6,952 nt of DNA from Chloroflexota bacterium. GTDB lineage: Bacteria; Chloroflexota; Anaerolineae; Ardenticatenales; Ardenticatenaceae. Every line of letters starts with the position of its first letter. The stretch's first letter is position 1. The notes beneath the pieces were generated by a model. That model searched no databases, had not been told where the DNA came from, and saw only the letters and a list, made by a program, of their open reading frames with translations. Positions 3,998 to 6,952 of this stretch are shown here, piece after piece. The position numbers and the translations under genes were made by a program. The DNA lies in contig DOUV01000552.1 of NCBI GenBank assembly GCA_003520455.1, forward strand, positions 1-6,952, in the 5' to 3' direction.

Positions 3998-6952
3998 ATG
4001 CTCTACCGTGAGTTAGTTCAATTCGAGCCGATTGAATCCGTGATCCAATTGCGCGACGCCGATCAAGAGGCGGCCGCGCGTCACCTGGTTCAGACCTACG
4101 TCATCTCCGACCGCATGGCGGACCAACTCGTCAATGTGGTCATCCCTCAGATCCAGTTTCTGATGCCGCGGGATAACAAGGGCGTGTTGATTGTCGGGAA
4201 TTACGGGACGGGAAAATCCCACCTCCTGTCAGTCATCTCCGCGGTGGCCGAATATCCCCACATGGTTTCCCTGCTGAACCATCCCAGTGTGCGGCAGGCG
4301 GCGCAGCCGATTGCGGGGCGCTTCCGAGTTGTTCGCGCCGAGATCGGCGGGGTGACAGGCAGCCTCCGGGATATCGTGCTGAAGGAGCTTGGCCAGGCCC
4401 TCGAACGGTGGAGTACTCCCTACACCTTTCCGGCGGCTGATCAGGTCACCAACAACAAAGACGCGCTCATCAACGCGGTCGCCGGTTTCCAGGAACGCTA
4501 TCCGGATTGTGGTATCCTCCTGGTCATAGACGAGCTGCTCGATTACCTGCGCTCGCGCGAGGAGCGGCAGTTGATCCTTGATCTGGGATTCTTGCGTGAG
4601 TTGGGCGAGGTCGCGGCACTCGCGCCGTTCCGCTTCCTGGGGGGCTTGCAGGAAACTCTCTTCGATAGCCCCCGCTTTGCTTTCGTGGCCGACCAACTCC
4701 GCCGGGTACGCGACCGCTTCGAGCAGGTGCGCATCGCCCGCGAGGACATTGCCTACGTCGTCTCGCACCGCCTACTGCGCAAGAGCGACGCGCAGCTCGC
4801 CCGCATCACCGAGCACCTGCGGCAGTTCACACCCCTCTACGGACGGATGGCCGAACGGTTGGATCAGTTCACACAGCTCTTCCCGATCCACCCAGCCTAC
4901 ATTGAGACCTTCGAGCGCGTCTATGTAGCCGAGAAGCGCGAGGTGCTCAAGACCTTCAGCCAGGCGATGAGCGCCCGCCTCGATACGGAGGTCCCTTCCA
5001 ACCAGCCAGGACTGATCTCCTACGACGAGTACTGGGACGTCTTGCGGGGAAATCCCAGCATGCGTGGCTTACCGGGGGTGGCCGAGGTCGTCGAGAAGAG
5101 CAACGTCCTCGAGGGCCGCATCGCCAATGCCTATACCCGCCCACACCTGCGCGACGTGGCGCTCCGCATCGTCCATGCTCTCAGCGTCCACCGTCTGACG
5201 ACCAGCGATATCTACGTGCCGCTTGGCGCGACGCCTGAGGAGCTGCGCGACGACCTCTGCCTGTACGTCCCCCTGCCGGAGCCGTCGGCCGAGTTCCTGC
5301 TCGACCAGGTGCGGGTGGCCCTGCGCGAGATCATGCGCACGGTGAGCGGCCAGTACATCTCCGTCAACGAGGGCAACGGCCAGTACTATCTCGACGTCAA
5401 GAAGGACATTGACTTCGAGGCGAAGATCAAAGAGCGCGGCGAGTTTATGGGGGAGAGTGATCTCAACATCTACTTCTTCGACGCCCTGCGCCAGGCGCTT
5501 AACCTCAACCCGACGACCTATCTGACGGGGCACCGCATCTGGTTCTACCAACTCCCCTGGGTCGAACGCAAGGTCACTCGTCCGGGATACCTCTTCTTCG
5601 GCGCTCCAGATGAACGCAGCACCGCCCAGCCGCCGCGCGACTTCTACGTCTACATCCTGCCACCCTTCGCGAAGTACGATTGGCAAGGTACTATCAATGC
5701 CGACGAGGTGGTCTTCCGGCTCACCGGCGTCGACCAAACCTTCGAGGAGATCGTGCGTCTCTACGCGGGTGCCCGCGCGATGGCCGGCGAGGCCGCCACC
5801 CACCGCAGTGAGTACGCCACGAAGGCTGATACCCACTTCCGCCGGTTGCAAAGTTGGCTACGCGCGAATCTGGCGAGCCATCTCCGGGTGACCTCCCAGG
5901 ATGTGACCGAGCCCATCGGCGCCGTTCTGGCGCGCACACGCAGCAGTGCCAGCCAGAGCATCGAGGATCTCCTGCGCCTGGTGTCGGCGCACCTGCTGGC
6001 GCCCGAGTTCGAGGACCGCTACGGCGAGTACCCGGCCTTCCGGCGTCTGGCCCAGCCGGTCACCGAGGAGGCTCGTCCGACCGTCGCCATGGAGGCTATC
6101 CGGTTCCTGGCCGGGCGCGGGCGGACCAACCTGGCGCTAGCAGCACTGGAAGGTCTGGAGTTGGTGGATGGGGAAGCGGCCGTCCGGCCCTATCAGTCGC
6201 GCCATGCCCGCCGCTTCCTGGAGCTGCTGCAGAACAAGCCCGAGGGGCAGGTCGTCAACCGGGGCGAGGTCATCACCCAGGTCGCCGGCGGGCTTCAGCC
6301 GGTGGAGAAGGATACCGTGTCCAACCTGGAGCCGGAGTGGGTGGCCGTCGTGCTGCTGGCACTGGTCTATAACGGCGACATCGTCCTGAACCTCGACGGC
6401 CGCGAGGCGCTGGACGCCAGCAGCGTCGAGCGGGCCGCGACGCTGGCGATTGCCGACCTGACCGACTTCCGCTTCTATGGCCGGCCGCGCACGCTGCCCC
6501 TCAACGTCTGGGTGGCGATCTTCGAGCTCCTGGCGCTCCAGCCGGGGCTCATCCGCGACGAGAATACGCGTGAGCAGGCCGTGCGCGAGCTGCAGCAGGC
6601 CGTCCAGGCCGAGCTGGCGCGGACGGTCACGATCCAGGGACGGGTGCAGCAGGGGGTACAGCTGTGGAATACCCCCCTCTTCACTGATCGCTTCACGATT
6701 GATGTCCAGGGCGGGATGGTGGTCGGGACGAATCTTCCGGCGGTCACCCTCTCGACCACCGACCTGCTGCCGGCTCTGCGCGGCTACAAGCAGTTCCTGG
6801 AGGAGCTGGCCCGCTTCAACACCGTCGGCAAGCTGCGCAACCTGCGCCTGACCGGCGCGCAGGTGGCCGACGCGCTGGAGGATCGCAAGGTCGTGGGGCG
6901 CGCCGGGCAGCTGCTCGACCTGGTCGCCCAGATCCAGCCACTGACGGCCTTA
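3998..6952 (+). CDS. brxC: BrxC-like BREX ATPase (DUF6079-type), partial, runs off the right edge
   Basis: The frame stays open for 985 codons to the window end; family members are around 1,200 residues, so the C-terminal part is missing. Residues 67-75 are a perfect Walker A (GNYGTGKSH). Residues 172-184 (GILLVIDELLDYL) are a Walker B with Asp178-Glu179. FRFLGGLQETLF (211-222) looks like the sensor strand, and RRVRDRFEQVRIARED (235-250) supplies candidate arginine-finger residues. The rest is a long, mostly helical region of the kind seen in BrxC/PglY proteins. These large ATPases are essential for BREX phage defence and host DNA methylation, probably as oligomers with the methylase and PglZ. 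The start at 3998 has a GAGGT site; ATG 3977 is the alternative and adds seven residues. It sits directly after the BrxF-like gene, as in type 3 BREX. GC content rises toward the 3' end. Other DUF6079-containing defence loci are possible, so the subtype is open. Confidence 0.78.
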   Translation, partial: MLYRELVQFEPIESVIQLRDADQEAAARHLVQTYVISDRMADQLVNVVIPQIQFLMPRDNKGVLIVGNYGTGKSHLLSVISAVAEYPHMVSLLNHPSVRQAAQPIAGRFRVVRAEIGGVTGSLRDIVLKELGQALERWSTPYTFPAADQVTNNKDALINAVAGFQERYPDCGILLVIDELLDYLRSREERQLILDLGFLRELGEVAALAPFRFLGGLQETLFDSPRFAFVADQLRRVRDRFEQVRIAREDIAYVVSHRLLRKSDAQLARITEHLRQFTPLYGRMAERLDQFTQLFPIHPAYIETFERVYVAEKREVLKTFSQAMSARLDTEVPSNQPGLISYDEYWDVLRGNPSMRGLPGVAEVVEKSNVLEGRIANAYTRPHLRDVALRIVHALSVHRLTTSDIYVPLGATPEELRDDLCLYVPLPEPSAEFLLDQVRVALREIMRTVSGQYISVNEGNGQYYLDVKKDIDFEAKIKERGEFMGESDLNIYFFDALRQALNLNPTTYLTGHRIWFYQLPWVERKVTRPGYLFFGAPDERSTAQPPRDFYVYILPPFAKYDWQGTINADEVVFRLTGVDQTFEEIVRLYAGARAMAGEAATHRSEYATKADTHFRRLQSWLRANLASHLRVTSQDVTEPIGAVLARTRSSASQSIEDLLRLVSAHLLAPEFEDRYGEYPAFRRLAQPVTEEARPTVAMEAIRFLAGRGRTNLALAALEGLELVDGEAAVRPYQSRHARRFLELLQNKPEGQVVNRGEVITQVAGGLQPVEKDTVSNLEPEWVAVVLLALVYNGDIVLNLDGREALDASSVERAATLAIADLTDFRFYGRPRTLPLNVWVAIFELLALQPGLIRDENTREQAVRELQQAVQAELARTVTIQGRVQQGVQLWNTPLFTDRFTIDVQGGMVVGTNLPAVTLSTTDLLPALRGYKQFLEELARFNTVGKLRNLRLTGAQVADALEDRKVVGRAGQLLDLVAQIQPLTAL

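Noticed and set aside
5069..5851. A 260-codon minus-strand open frame inside the BrxC-like gene.
   Set aside because: It is an antisense shadow with repetitive Val/Glu/Asp composition typical of reversed high-GC codons; the plus-strand frame is continuous through the area.

Overview
The window looks like a piece of a high-GC bacterial chromosome. Sampled 60-base lines run from about 52 to 77 % GC by hand count. The partial lipoprotein at the left edge has a lipobox followed by a long Pro/Ala/Thr/Glu linker, a style common in Chloroflexota (Thermomicrobia, Caldilineae, Anaerolineae). A Chloroflexota host is therefore my best guess, by inference only.

Left part (1-3174, minus strand): a sugar-type operon read right to left. 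It starts at a near-consensus sigma70 promoter (3145-3174). A SorC/DeoR-family regulator (3087-2074) comes first, then a PHP-family phosphatase (2077-1214, GTG start inside a 4-base overlap), then a xylose-isomerase-like TIM-barrel isomerase/epimerase (1212-421, one base after the previous stop). A structured 152-base intercistronic gap with a 9-codon mini-ORF follows, and last comes the start of a lipoprotein that should be an ABC-transporter solute-binding protein (268 to the left edge). Two palindromic TGCACA-type sites lie at the predicted transcription start of the regulator gene, so the SorC protein probably controls its own operon. The regulator would sense a phosphorylated sugar, the lipoprotein would capture a substrate outside the cell, and the two enzymes would process it. 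The substrate cannot be read from the sequence.

Middle (3175-3515): about 340 bases with no convincing gene. It separates two divergent operons and carries, at its right end, a plausible promoter for the plus-strand genes.

Right part (3516-6952, plus strand): the first two genes of what looks like a BREX-type phage-defence locus. The first is a small BrxF-like protein. The second is a large BrxC-like/DUF6079-type P-loop ATPase with intact Walker A and B motifs, cut by the window edge after 985 codons. The order brxF-brxC matches the start of type 3 BREX loci. The methylase, PglZ, helicase and BrxA genes that would confirm this lie outside the window. The main oddity is that the BrxF-like protein seems to have lost its own Walker A motif while keeping the rest of the family pattern.
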